35,000 nucleotides of DNA, taken from the NCBI GenBank assembly GCA_016946835.1, contig JACVTC010000004.1, positions 582,501 through 617,500 on the forward strand. The letters run 5' to 3'. The stretch comes from Neocallimastix lanati (nom. inval.) (taxonomy: Eukaryota > Neocallimastigomycota > Neocallimastigomycetes > Neocallimastigales > Neocallimastigaceae). The notes under the pieces are model-generated. The model searched no databases, was not told the origin of the DNA, and saw only the letters and a list, made by a program, of their open reading frames with translations. A program made the translations under genes and the position numbers. Position 1 is the stretch's first letter, and each line of letters begins with the position of its first letter. Positions 1 through 11,470 of this stretch are shown one piece after another.

Positions 1-140
1 GTTATTAAAATAATTTTAAAATAGAAGAAATAATATATCAGCAAATATAATACTCTATTTTATTCATATAAATCATAGATATTTATATTTTTCATATAAA
101 TATAATCATAAAGAATTATTATTATTATTATTATTATTAC

Positions 141-1259
141 CTTTTTCCATTTAGCAATGAGAGCAGCATCACCATAACCTTCTTTTAAACAATAATTGTA
201 AAGCTCTCTTGATATAGCCTTTCTTTTATAAAACATATCATATATATAACGAGAGCGTTGATTATGAATTCTGAAAATTGGCCATAAAGATTCCGTTTTT
301 CTTTTTCCTTCATGGGATTCATTTTCAGCTATTTATAAATTTTTCATTGATTATTTTTTTTATGTAATTAATTAATTAATTAATTAATTAATTATATTTA
401 ATTATTTGAAAGAAAACCGAGAAAATGAATTAAAAAATTCATAATATTGTTTAAAATATATATTATTTATATTTTGTTGTTCAACGAAATATGAAATTAA
501 ATTTTTGAATATATTTTATAAAATATTATATATATATATCAATTAAATATAATAATTATTTATATAAAAGTTTAAATTTTAATTAGCAATAATATTATTA
601 ATTTAATATTTAAATCTAAAATTAAAAAGTATTTTATTTTTATTTTTTGGACCTACCATCACGCATTTTTCTTTCTAATTCCTTTAAAGTTGGTTCAATT
701 AATTCCCAACCTGCTGGTGGACGTTTAGTCCTAGATCTTCTAATCTAAATTAATATTTTTAATAATATTAATTTTTATATATTTAAGTATTAGAGGAAAA
801 GAAATATGTTAATGATATTATTATTTTATACAAAGAATATTACTAAAAATTAAAATAAAAAATTTATTAATTTATTATTTTGATTCAATTTTTTTTTTTT
901 TTAAATATATATATATATATATATTTATAACATTATTATTATTATTATTATTTTGTTTTATTAAAGTTAAAAAAAAAAAAAAAAAAAAAAAATCCTGAAT
1001 TTATAAATTTATACTTTATTAATCTAACATTAAGTTTATATATACATTTCAAATTATATCTATATACATCTTTTTTTTTATACATTTCAAATAATGAAAA
1101 AAAAAAAATCTTTTGCTTTTATATATATATAATTATATATTATATAAAAATTATAGATATTTTAATAATTAATTATAAAAGCATATTTATTTTATATTAT
1201 TTATTTTATTTTATTTAAAATTAAGTAAATATGTTAATTGAATATATTACCTTTGGCAT
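141..1259 (-). CDS. BUD31: BUD31/G10 pre-mRNA splicing factor, 5' three exons (partial)
   Basis: Visible exons on the minus strand are 1251-1259 (ATG CCA AAG, encoding MPK), 657-744 and 141-328. They join in phase into 95 codons. The introns (745-1250 and 329-656) have GT-AG ends: donors GTAATA and GTAGGT, acceptors TTTAG and AATAG. The joined protein contains [35 protein letters not shown] and [18 protein letters not shown], which are the most conserved blocks of the G10/BUD31 family, a small spliceosomal protein of about 145 residues. Exon 3 ends at AAATGGAAAAAG with a GTAATA donor. The Cys-rich zinc-binding C-terminus therefore lies left of the window; positions 1-140 are intron. The 9-nt coding first exon is unusual but is required to supply the universal MPK start. 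It is divergently oriented from RRP7. Confidence 0.95.
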
Positions 1260-2147
1260 TTGTTACAAATTAAGAAAAAAAAAAAAGTTGTAAATAATAT
1301 AAAAAATTTTATTTTTTTTATTTATTATTTGAAATTAAAAAATTAATTGAAAAAGAAAAAAAATTAAAAAAAAAAATTTATATACAAATATAAATTTTTT
1401 TAATAAATTATTTATAATGTATACAATAAATTTATAAATTTACATTATGTATAATAAATTAAATTACATATTAAAAATTCTATGTCTTTAGAAGGTAGAA
1501 TGAAGAATGAATGAGAAATATAAAGTTTATTTTAGCAATATATATATATTATATCTTGATTATCAATAAATAATTATATATATACATTATTAATTAATTT
1601 TTAAATGCTAACATAAAAAAAAAGTATGATAGTATCGTATAATTAGATATAACAATATATAATTATTTTAATTTCATTAAAAAATTAGTTTAAACTTAGT
1701 TAATATTTAATAAAATTATAATAATTATTACAATAATAATCCTACAAATGAAAATTAAAAACTAGTATAATATTATTTTATATAATATAAATAAAATAAT
1801 ATTAATGCAAGTTCAATATTGATAATATAATATTAAGATTTAATAATATCATATAGGTAATATATTAATTATATATTCTAATATATAGAACTATATAAAT
1901 TTTATATGAATTAAAATATTATAATTATTATAATTATAATAATACATATTGAAATAAAATAAAATAAAATAATTATCAAAAAGATATTTAATATTTAATA
2001 ATTATTATTAAATATACAAATATGTTACGACACATATTTGTTTTATATCATTATTTAATGTATATATTTGATTTTACTAGTTAATTTTAATTAACAATAT
2101 TTAAAAATTAATTGGCCGAGTTTCTAATTCCAAAACATATTATCAAT

Positions 2148-2176
2148 CTAATAATTAATTATTAATTAATTATTAG
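2148..2176. repeat. Perfect inverted repeat, 12-bp arms, 5-nt spacer
   Basis: The left arm CTAATAATTAAT and right arm ATTAATTATTAG are exact reverse complements separated by TATTA. The arms are all but pure A/T, so chance or cruciform-prone AT sequence is possible. Confidence 0.5.
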
Positions 2177-2375
2177 AAAGAAATAAAAATAAATATTGAA
2201 ATACTTTATTATAAGATAAAGTCAAATTAATAATGGATAAAATTCTAATAACCAATTTTTAACTAATTATTAATAATCAAAAGGTTAAAAAAAGAATAAA
2301 GAATGCAACAGAAAAAATATAAAAAAAATTAAAAATATAAAATAATAGGAAAATTAATATAAATTATTAATTAGG

Positions 2376-2535
2376 ACTAACACAAATGATTTCTAGATCG
2401 ACCCTGGGACTACTTTCTAAATTTATATTAGGAAATTTTTTCCTTTCAGGGTATTTTTCCATCAAAATGAAGTTTGTGAAAGTCTGATACGTTTAAGGGA
2501 GAGAATGGAGCCCTATTATCCTCACTTATCATTAA
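2376..2535. other. GC-richer island with nested stem-loop; candidate structured RNA or gene remnant
   Basis: About 150 bp stand out as far richer in G and C than the flanks. The plus strand folds well. ACCCTGGGA (2401-2409) pairs with TTTCAGGGT (2444-2452) over 9 bp including two G-U pairs. Inside it, TTTCTAA (2414-2420) pairs with TTAGGAAA (2428-2435) with one bulged A. A weaker AGGG/CCCT pair follows at 2496-2514. Neither strand gives a convincing protein: the plus-strand frame near 2430-2540 is open but matches nothing I recognise, and a 60-residue minus-strand ORF is half homopolymer-encoded. It could be a noncoding RNA gene, a decayed exon or a transposon fragment. The strand is undetermined. 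Confidence 0.3.
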
Positions 2536-3410
2536 TCCCAATCCAAAAAATAAAAAATAAAAAAAAATCAATAATAGATAAACATAATATACATTATCTT
2601 TACAAAAAAAAGAAAAAAAAAAGAGCATATTAATATAATAAAAAAATATTTTGCTAGCATAATTTTTTTTTTATATAATAATGAGGAAAATAAAATTAGT
2701 AAAAATAACACAAATATATAATTAGATATAATAATAATAATCTTATTATATAAAGGCATTAAAAATCAAAAAACTACACAACTAATCTTTTTATTATAAA
2801 TATTTTAATTTATCTATTTATAATATTTAATAATAAAATTTTATAAAAATGAATAAATTAATGTATGTTAAATATAAATTTTTTTTTATTTTTTTATTTT
2901 TGTGTTAAATAAAATAATATATAATCATTATATTACTTCATTAGCTTTAAATTTTGTGACATATATTTATATTTTATATTTACATATATTTATAACTTAT
3001 TTATTTAATATAATATTATTTATAAATATTTTCTTTTTCAAATTTATTTTTTTATTTTTTTTTTTTTAAATACAAAAAAAAATATATTTTGATCCAATCA
3101 CTTTTCGAATATTATTTATATCAAAATTTATTTTTATTTTTATTTTTATTTTTTTTTTTTTTTTTTTTAATTTGCATTTTGCATATTTATTATTTATGAT
3201 TGAAATATTAATTGTTAATACCATTTAATAATTATTTGGTTATATCTAATCACTATTATTATTTTTGTTAATATATTTTTTTTCTATTATTATTTTCTTT
3301 TCTAATTTTTAATTTAATTACTTTTATTATTTTTAATTCTTGATAATTAACAATATATTAGCTTTTAAATCTTATTCATATTCAATATAAAATAAAAAAA
3401 AAAAGTAATA

Positions 3411-4985
3411 ATGGCAAAAAGTAAGAAAAAACAAACTAAAAATGTTGATATTCAACCAAGAAAGAAATCTAAGGCTTTAAGAGAACTTAAATCTGGATTT
3501 AAAATTTTAAAAATTGAAATGCCTCCACTTAAAGTTTTCTCTTCATTAAATTCAAATGAAAATACAATGATACCAGTCTCACATTATATATTCTTTAAAA
3601 AACATGAATCTTATCGAAATGATGAAGATACGCCAGCAGATTGTACTATTTTTGTTTGTAATCTTCCAGTAGATACCACTATTCCACACTTAAAGCATAT
3701 TTTTAAGCATTGTGGACCTGTTGTTAATTGTAAAATGAATAAAAGTCCAATGAATTTACTTGAAAATACTCAAGAAATTTTAATGGAGGATGAAGAAATG
3801 GAAAGTATATTTGGTAGAGAAACATATACCACTGGTATTACAGCTCATGTTGTTTTTAGTGATGAAAATGCTGTTGAAAGAGCGTTATCAATGAAACAAA
3901 AAGTTCGTGTTTGGAAGCCAGATAATTCCTTTGATGATGAAGAAGAGGAAGAAGAAGTTTCTGACTTGGAAGCAAATGATGAGACTTTAGATTTTGATTC
4001 TGAATTAGATGCTATGCCCATTGGTTATAAACGTAAGTTGCTATTATTAATAATATTATTATTATTTATAGCTATTTGTAATTTTTACTATTTTTTTTAA
4101 AGAAATATATATTAAATCCTAAATATATATAAATATTTATTTTTTTATTAAATTAAATTTTATTTATCAATTTAAAATTATTAATTTTATATAATTATCT
4201 TAAACTAATGGATTAAATTTATAATTTCAATTATAAATTAAAATTCAAATCAAAATAAAATTTACTTTTTAAAATTTTAATACTTATTTGAATGGGAATT
4301 GTCAATTATCTTTTATCAAAATTTTTAATGAAAAAATACTTTTTTATTTTATTTTATTTATTTCAATCTATTTTTTTTTTTTTTTTATACATATAAAGAA
4401 TGGATGCAACAATATAAATACACTAGACCAAGGCCGAAAGCATTAAAAACTAGAGTAGATAATTATATGGTAAACTTCACTAGAATGGAAGAAATTGAAA
4501 AACTTGAATTGGATAAAAAGGCTAATATTGTTGATGAAGATGGTTTTACTCTTGTTACAAGAAGAACTAGACGTAATACTAATACTACAAAGGATGGTGC
4601 TAGTGTTACTGCTGCTCGTTACGAAGATGTTAAGAACTTAAAACCAAAGAAGAAGGAATTACAGGACTTTTACCGCTTCCAAATGAAAGAAAAGAAGCGT
4701 AATGGTAAGTACAATCTATGTAAATCAATTTATTATTATTACTATTATTATTACAAAAAAATTAATTTATATTATTTTTTTTATTTTATATATAATATAA
4801 AACTGTTGTATATTTAATTAATATGATTTATTAATTTATTATTTATATACTTTTTATTTATATATTATTTTTCATGATGATTTTTTATTATTACAAAAGA
4901 ATTGGCTGATTTACGTAGAAAGTTCGAGGAAGATAAAAAACGTATAGCAGAATTAAAATCATCTCGTAGATTCAAACCTTATTAA
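3411..4985 (+). CDS. RRP7: RRP7-type ribosomal RNA-processing protein
   Basis: Exons are 3411-4032, 4399-4704 and 4900-4985, totalling 1014 nt (337 residues). Donors are GTAAGT at both introns; acceptors are TAAAG and AAAAG. The family acts in the small-subunit processome on pre-18S rRNA in the nucleolus. The N-terminus is lysine-rich. An RRM-like fold begins near residue 78 (CTIFVCNLP as RNP2-like strand) and continues to TAHVVFSDENAVERAL (about 143-160). The C-terminal part contains the hallmark Rrp7 domain: WMQQYKYTRPRPKALKTR, VDNYM, a DEDGFTLV motif, the basic RRTRR, a helix with DFYRFQMKEKKR, and the terminal RRFKPY. An acidic stretch (residues about 183-201) links the two halves. Without splicing, an ORF would read into the intron and add a spurious hydrophobic tail after YKRK. 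The start codon is preceded by an A-rich leader. Confidence 0.94.
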
Positions 4986-6042
4986 TTTAAATGAATATAA
5001 TAAAAGAAATTGTATTATATAATATGATTTCTTTATACATGACATAAATATAAATATAATGTTTTATATCAAACAAGTCATTAAAATATTACCCAATCAC
5101 CCTCAACTATTTATAAAATTTTTATATTTTTAAAAAAAAATATTGATAAAATATTTTTTTTAAAAGAAACAGTACCAAAAAATAGAGATCTTAATATATA
5201 ACATTTACCTTAATTATTATTTATTGAAGCTTAATAAATTATTTGAATAAAATTTAATTTAAAAATAATTATCAGTCTTTATTATTTATATTTAATATTT
5301 TACATGATATTTATGGTGGTAAAAAAAATGTTAAAATCAGTAGTTAAAATTTAATAAGATATATTTTATTTTTTATTCCTTAATATAGAGTCAATTATTT
5401 AAATATATAATATTTTTTATTTTATTTTTTTATTCCTTAATGAATAGGTCAATTATAAATATATTATAACATTTCTTTTATTTCATATATAATTAAAAAT
5501 AGATATATTAATAATACATTTTACAAATAATACAAATGTAAATTTTAAAAAATATTATTTATATTTAAAAATATATATTTATTAGTAGATATATTAGTAG
5601 ATAGAAAAGATAAAAATTATACATAATAAAAAATTAGGCATTTAATTTTTATTTATTTATTTATTAATTGTTGTTATTTTTATTTTATTATTTCATATTA
5701 TTATTTTTTATTATATATTTTTATTTTTATTATTATTATTATGTTATTATTATTAGTAGTATTAGTATTATCAGCATTAATTTTATAAATGTAATTTTTT
5801 TTTATTATTTATTTTTATTATTATTAATTATTAATTGCTAATTATAAATTACAATTTAATAATGTATATATATATATATAAAATATTATAATATATAAAG
5901 TTTAAAATTTAATTAAAAAATATCTATTATTATTTTTAGTAGTAGTAAATATGGAGTGGAAAAATTATCAAGAAGAAGTTTATGTATGCTTAAATGATTT
6001 TTGGTCCAACATTACCTATAATGAATTATAATTCAATTATTA
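4986..6042. other. Intergenic DNA, mostly A/T
   Basis: This is the 3' flank of RRP7. It consists of short A and T runs with ATT-rich stretches around 5660-5840. No gene was recognised except a 26-codon ORF at 5951-6031, listed separately. Confidence 0.7.
5951..6031 (+). CDS. Very short ORF of unknown status
   Basis: An ATG opens a 26-residue frame beginning MEWKNYQEEVYVCL and ending with TAA. It is richer in G and C and in mixed amino acids (two Trp, Cys, acidic pair) than surrounding translations, so it may be a remnant exon or a micro-ORF. No family is recognised. At this A+T content an ORF this short is easily expected by chance. Confidence 0.12.
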   Translation: MEWKNYQEEVYVCLNDFWSNITYNEL

Positions 6043-6169
6043 TTATACAATAATAAAAATTATAAAGCCTAAAAATACTTATTAATTACTGTTCATTAAT
6101 ACTTTTATACAATAATAAAAATTATAAAGCCTAAAAATACTTATTAATTACTGTTCATTAATACTTTTA
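6043..6169. repeat. 62-bp perfect tandem duplication
   Basis: Positions 6043-6104 and 6105-6166 are identical copies of a 62-bp unit that includes the words ATAAAGCC and TACTGTTCATT. Identity runs three bases into a would-be third copy. The absence of differences indicates a recent event or strong constraint. Confidence 0.9.
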
Positions 6170-6252
6170 AAGAAATATATCTATCAGATTAGTTAAAAGT
6201 AAATCAAAAAAAAAAAAAAAAAAAAAAAAAAGAATAAATAAATGAAAATAAT

Positions 6253-6640
6253 AAATAAAAATAAAAATAAAAATAAAAATAAAAATAAAAATAAAAATAA
6301 AAATAAAAATAAAAATAAAAATAAAAATAAAAATAAAAATAAAAATAAAAATATAAATATAAATAAAAATAAAAATAAAAATAAAAATAAAAATAAAAAT
6401 AAAAATAAAAATAAAAATAAAAATAAAAATAAAAATAAAAATAAAAATAAAAATAAAAATAAAAATAAAAATAAAAATAAAAATAAAAATAAAAATAAAA
6501 ATAAAAATAAAAATAAAAATAAAAATAAAAATAAAAATAAAAATAAAAATAAAAATAAAAATAAAAATAAAAATAAAAATAAAAATAAAAATAAAAATAA
6601 AAATAAAAATAAAAATAAAAATAAAAATAAAAATAAAAAA
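6253..6640. repeat. (AAAAAT)n hexanucleotide array, about 390 bp
   Basis: Around 60 or more copies of AAAAAT run with almost no variation. The single clear interruption is at about 6351-6366, where TATAAATATAAA breaks the register. The array is followed by longer A runs to about 6680. Both strands give long artefactual ORFs (Lys-Asn on plus, Ile-Phe on minus). It is the longest perfect satellite in the window and has no telomere-like G clusters. Confidence 0.95.
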
Positions 6641-6865
6641 AAAAAAAAAAAAATAAAAAAAAAAAAAATAAAAAAAAAAAAATAAAAATAAAATAATATA
6701 AAAATATAAAATAATATAATACAAATAAAAAGTATAAAAAAAAATTAATAAATAAAAAAATAATAAATTAAAATTAAAAATAAATATTATATATTATTAT
6801 TGCATTTTGTTGTAGAATATTATTGAATTACTAAATTAAATAAATATAACATATTTGAAAAATAG

Positions 6866-6953
6866 AAAGTTCAGAGCGCAGACGCCGTACTGGTATGGCA
6901 GTTAATCATACACCCATATTTACATATGGGAGAGACAAAAAGTCTTCAGTCTA
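6866..6953. other. GC-richer island with three consecutive hairpins; candidate structured RNA
   Basis: In an A/T desert, about 85 bp contain normal base composition. The plus strand shows three successive hairpins: GCCGTA/TATGGC with loop CTGG (6884-6899, one G-U pair), perfect CCCATAT/ATATGGG with loop TTAC (6913-6930), and AGAC/GTCT with an A5 loop (6933-6945). AGAC at 6880-6883 could also pair with GTCT at 6949-6952 and close the set into a multibranched fold. On the minus strand the same stems form, and a TTTTT run follows at about 6861-6865 in that orientation, as a Pol III terminator would. One plus-strand frame is open for about 31 codons, but no protein family is recognised. No tRNA, 5S, U1-U6 or SRP signature was found. 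Confidence 0.35.
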
Positions 6954-8178
6954 TAAAATAAAAAAAAAAAAAATTGAAAAATAGAAATTTTATATATTTC
7001 CATATAAATTAAAATTTTACTTGTTTTGTATTATATGAAAATTTATTTTTAAAACAATATATTATTAGTAATGATGAATAATTTTACTGACATAAATTCT
7101 TATATTTTTTTTCTTTACTATTCTTTTATGTTCATATATTTAATATAAGAAAAGTCTTAATTATTTAATTCTGTTGGTTCTTTGAATAAAATATTTTACT
7201 TCCTTTTTTCCATGGATAAATTTTTTTTTTAATTATTTTTTATTTTTTTATTTTATTTTATTTTATTTTTTTTTTTAAAAATTTTTCATTAACTAAAACA
7301 AAACAAAAAAAAAAAAAAAAAAAAGAATTATTCATAATAAAATAAAATAAAATAAAAATAATAAAAAAAAAGAACAAATAAAAATAAAAATAAAAATAAA
7401 AAAATTAATATATAATACTAAAAATAAAAAAGTAATAATAAAATTAAAATTATAAAAAATAATAATAAATAAAATAAATAAAATTAATATTCTCTGAGAT
7501 TTTTGGTTTAACATAAAAAATAATATAAATATTTTACAAAAGTTACAAAAGTAAATTGAAATATTTCTTTCTGTTTCATTATAAATTGTTAAAATTTAAA
7601 TTAGGGGAAAATACATACATATTATATTTATTATAAAGTAAATTTTTTTAATATTTACAATAAATTATAAATATTCTCATTATTTAATGTAAAACATAAA
7701 TATATTACTTAAAATTAAACATACTGAAAAAAATTAAGATTAGGAAATAAATATAAGAAAAAATTGTTAAATTGAAATAGAAATTTCATAATGATTATAA
7801 CAAAATATAAATATACAAATAAATAAAAAGGAAAGTTTAATATATATATAATTAACAGATCGACAAATTTAGCATTTTTCTTAATAATATTTTTACCTCT
7901 AAGACATTTCAATCACTCTATTACAATATCTTTTGAAAATATATCCAAAACTTTATATGTTTTAATTATCTCATACATAAAATTAAATATTATAAAAATA
8001 TCTTATCTTTAACTAAATTATTATATGTGTTAACTAAATTACTGCTGTTATCACACTTCTGTATTACAGTTTATGTACATAATTAACAAAAAAAAAAAAA
8101 GGATTCAAAGAAGAAAATCTTGTTAATTATTAACATAATTAATTATAATTTTAAATTTTTCTTTTTTTCTTTTTTTTT

Positions 8179-8180
<2 letters not shown>

Positions 8181-8225
<45 letters not shown>

Positions 8226-8271
8226 TATTTTATTTTATTTTATTCTTTTCTTTTCTTTTTAAAATAAATTT

Positions 8272-8306
<35 letters not shown>
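8181..8306. repeat. T40 ... A28 inverted homopolymers
   Basis: An uninterrupted run of 40 T (8181-8220) is followed after 58 bp by 28 A (8279-8306). In single strands they could pair into a long A-T stem. The pair sits about 120 bp upstream of the start codon of the downstream gene. Poly(dA:dT) is known to exclude nucleosomes, so a promoter role is plausible. Confidence 0.7.
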
Positions 8307-8308
<2 letters not shown>

Positions 8309-8327
8309 AGGAGAGAAAGAGATATAC

Positions 8328-8330
8328 AAA

Positions 8331-8361
<31 letters not shown>
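8328..8361. repeat. (AAAT)n microsatellite
   Basis: About eight perfect tetranucleotide copies lie just downstream of the A28 run, in the probable 5' flank of the ubiquitin hydrolase gene. Confidence 0.85.
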
Positions 8362-8362
<1 letters not shown>

Positions 8363-8422
8363 ATATTTAAATTAAATATAATCCGATTGTAGCAATTTAA
8401 TTAATAATAAGAAAGTAATAAT

Positions 8423-8902
8423 ATGTGTACAATGATTGAAGAATTAAAACAAACAATTGATAACGCAACTAAAAAGAAATGGAATTTCTTGAAGAGTCGT
8501 TCATTTAAGATGACATGTAACTCATTAATAAAATTATTAAATCAGGTATAAATGAAACATTAAATTAATAATAATAATAAATTTAATTTCAATATAATAT
8601 ATATGTATTTATTTATATATTTGTGCTTTATAATAAATAAAATTATATATAAATTTTTGTATGAAAATTGTATAAAACATTTAGGCAAACAATCATTATA
8701 ATGAAAAAAAATATGAAATGGCTTATGTTGAATATATGTGTGTTTTAAAGTACATATAAATATAATATATATATATATATATAAAATACTATATTATTAT
8801 TATATATAAATATTTATATATAGATAAATATTAATGTATATTAATTTGAATTTGTAATTTGAAATGAATGAATAAATAATTATTAAATCAAAAAAAAAAA
8901 AA

Positions 8903-8934
<32 letters not shown>

Positions 8935-11330
8935 ATTGTCTATATATATTATAATATAGCATTTTTATAGATTATTTAAACAAGCTAAAAGATTATGATT
9001 CAAAAATATCAGAATATAAAATTTTGAGTAATGTAAATATTAATATACAAAGATTTAATATTTTTTTATGTATTATAAAATAATAATAATAATAAAATTA
9101 TGTATTACATAATATTACTTTTATATTAATAATAATAATAATAATAAATAAAAAAGGAATTAGATTCTTCAGAAAATATAATCATAGAATTAAAAACAAT
9201 TCTTCAACAAAAGAAAGTATCTAATACAAATTTACCTCAAAATAATTATGTTAATCAATCATCTTCACCACAATTACGTAGTAAAAAAACAATAAGTTCT
9301 GATAAATTATATTCATATATTAAAAGATTAACATCTGGAAATGAAAGAAAGCCTCCACAAATTTTGGTAATTGACATAAGAAGACGAGAAGATTATGAAA
9401 CTAGTCATATTAATTGGTCCAGTAATCCAAACTTTAAATATAATGGTTGTATTAACATTCCCTTAGATTTTTTTTATGGGTAAGAAAATAGAAGTGATTA
9501 AATTTTAATAAAGATATTATTGATTTTTTTTTTTTTTTTTTTAATATTTTATCAGTATTAAATTATTGGATCATATTATTATTAGTAATTATTATTATTA
9601 TTATTATCAGTATGATGCAATTATATCTTCATTATATTATTATATAATTATATTTATTATTACTATTTTTAAAATTATTATTTTATATTATTTTTATTTT
9701 ATTTTATTTTATTTTATTTTATACATTTATTTTTCTTCATATTTTAAATTTTTATTATATCATTATATTTCCTTACATTAAATTAATATTTTAAAATCAT
9801 AAAAAACAATAGTTAATTTATTAATATTAATATAACAATTAATATTATATAATAAATAATATATAATAATACTACATTTGATATTATTATAATATATTTA
9901 TATTTATTAGAATTGATGTAGATATTAATGCAGTATTAACAAAAGCTACCCAAAATGAAAGCAATTATTATAAAAAAGAACTCATAAATAATCTTCTTCA
10001 AGCTGATTTAATTGTATACTATGATAGTAATTCCAAAACAATTAAAGATCAAGTACACCAAATAATTGTAAATATATTATATAATAATGGAAAAAACTTA
10101 GAAAGGCCACCGATTATGTTAGAAGAAGGTTATAGTGGTTGGATAGATTTCATTAAAAAAACTGGAGGAAATATTTATGAATGGACAGAAAGTAACTCAA
10201 CCAATAATTTCGCTCATTATGTAAATGACATTTAATTTAAATTAATTTAATTTAATTTAAAAAGATTATATTATATTTCAATTATTATTTTTATTTTAAT
10301 TTTTTATTTCTAAATTTAAATATTAATTTATAATATAACTTATAATATTATATTACGTTTAATTTCTACTATATTAATGTGAATATTTTAATTTGATTTA
10401 TGAATAAACAATGAAATAAATTGATTTATTTTAATATATAATAACTATATATAATAACAATAAATATAAAAGAATTCAGGAAAAGTAAACAATATAAATA
10501 AAAATGAAGTAAATAATTATTCAAATGAGGCATTAACAAGTAGTTTTTACACTCAATTTGCCCAAAATTCAGAATTAATGAATATGACACAACCTTCTAA
10601 TAATGCATATACTCAACAACCAATGACAATTCCATCTGCAACAGAAAGTTATAATATGACTATGCCGACAACTGATTATTATTCAAAAATTAATATAACA
10701 CCTAGTGCTCCTTCAGTAGATTCATTTACTTCATATCCGACTATTGATAATTCAGTTCTACCACAAAATGTTAAACCTGAAATACCTGATAAGCCATTCA
10801 ATTTAAAATATCAATCATCATCTTCAAATCAAAATATAACAGCAACGCCATCCAATTTTACTTATTCTTCCCATCAGCCTACGATACCAAATTATTCATA
10901 TCCTCAACAACAACCAACAGTTCCACATTATTATCCACAAACTATACCACAAAATTCCATCTATTCATCTTCACAACAACCTATTTCTAATCCTACTTCA
11001 AACTCAATGACTGATCTTTATCCTAATAAAATTCCTCCTGAAATTCCAAAAAAAGAAAATTCCCAGAGTAAATTGCCTTCAGCTACATCAATAGAATCTC
11101 TAAATACAAACTTATCTAAACCACTACCACCAGGGAAATCTAATGGTAATAGTGGACAACCACCAGCTATACCAAGTAAACCAACAAGAGAATATTCACT
11201 AAATGAAATTCACAACACAAAAAATGGTTCAGTAGGTTTAAAGAATTTAGGAAATACTTGTTACATGAATTCTATTTTACAATGTTTAAATGCTACTTCA
11301 CCATTAACACATTTCTTTTTATGTAAGTAG

Positions 11331-11365
<35 letters not shown>

Positions 11366-11389
11366 ATAGTTAATATTAAATTATTGGTA

Positions 11390-11470
<81 letters not shown>

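Larger units (their letters stand above)
1260..3410. other. Divergent intergenic spacer, BUD31 / RRP7
   Basis: This 2.1-kb spacer lies between the start codons of two divergently transcribed genes, so promoters for both should be inside it. It is almost pure A/T with homopolymer runs (T tracts near 3050-3070 and 3151-3168). The only departure is a GC-richer island at 2376-2535, listed separately. No ORF with protein-like composition was recognised. Confidence 0.8.
6954..8422. other. Intergenic DNA upstream of the ubiquitin hydrolase gene
   Basis: A/T-rich spacer with many homopolymers. A slightly less A/T-biased patch near 8030-8085 ends in TGTATTACAG, which resembles a splice acceptor and could belong to a 5' UTR intron. 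No convincing gene was found. A 65-residue minus-strand ORF at 7715-7912 has mostly Phe/Ile/Leu composition and was not accepted. Confidence 0.6.

Noticed and set aside
2376-2535. U3 snoRNA as an identity for the 2.4-kb island
   Set aside because: AAAGTCTGATACG resembles a 3' box D context and AAATGATTTCTAGATCG vaguely recalls box A, but the GGATCA core of box A and clear boxes B and C are missing, and the spacing is too short.
2446-2628. 60-residue minus-strand ORF over the 2.4-kb island
   Set aside because: Its first half is Phe/Leu/Tyr translated from A runs; the second half shows no recognisable motif.
6167-6724. Long ORFs on both strands (Ile-Phe repeat on minus, Lys-Asn repeat on plus)
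   Set aside because: Both are translations of the (AAAAAT)n array, which has no stop in these frames; there is no protein-like sequence outside the repeat.
7715-7912. 65-residue minus-strand ORF (MKCLRGKNIIKKNAKF...)
   Set aside because: After about 18 residues it is Phe/Ile/Leu/Tyr translated from A/T-rich DNA; ORFs of this length are expected by chance here.
9566-9781. 71-residue plus-strand ORF
   Set aside because: It lies in intron 4 of the ubiquitin hydrolase gene and is Tyr/Ile/Phe translated from ATT repeats.
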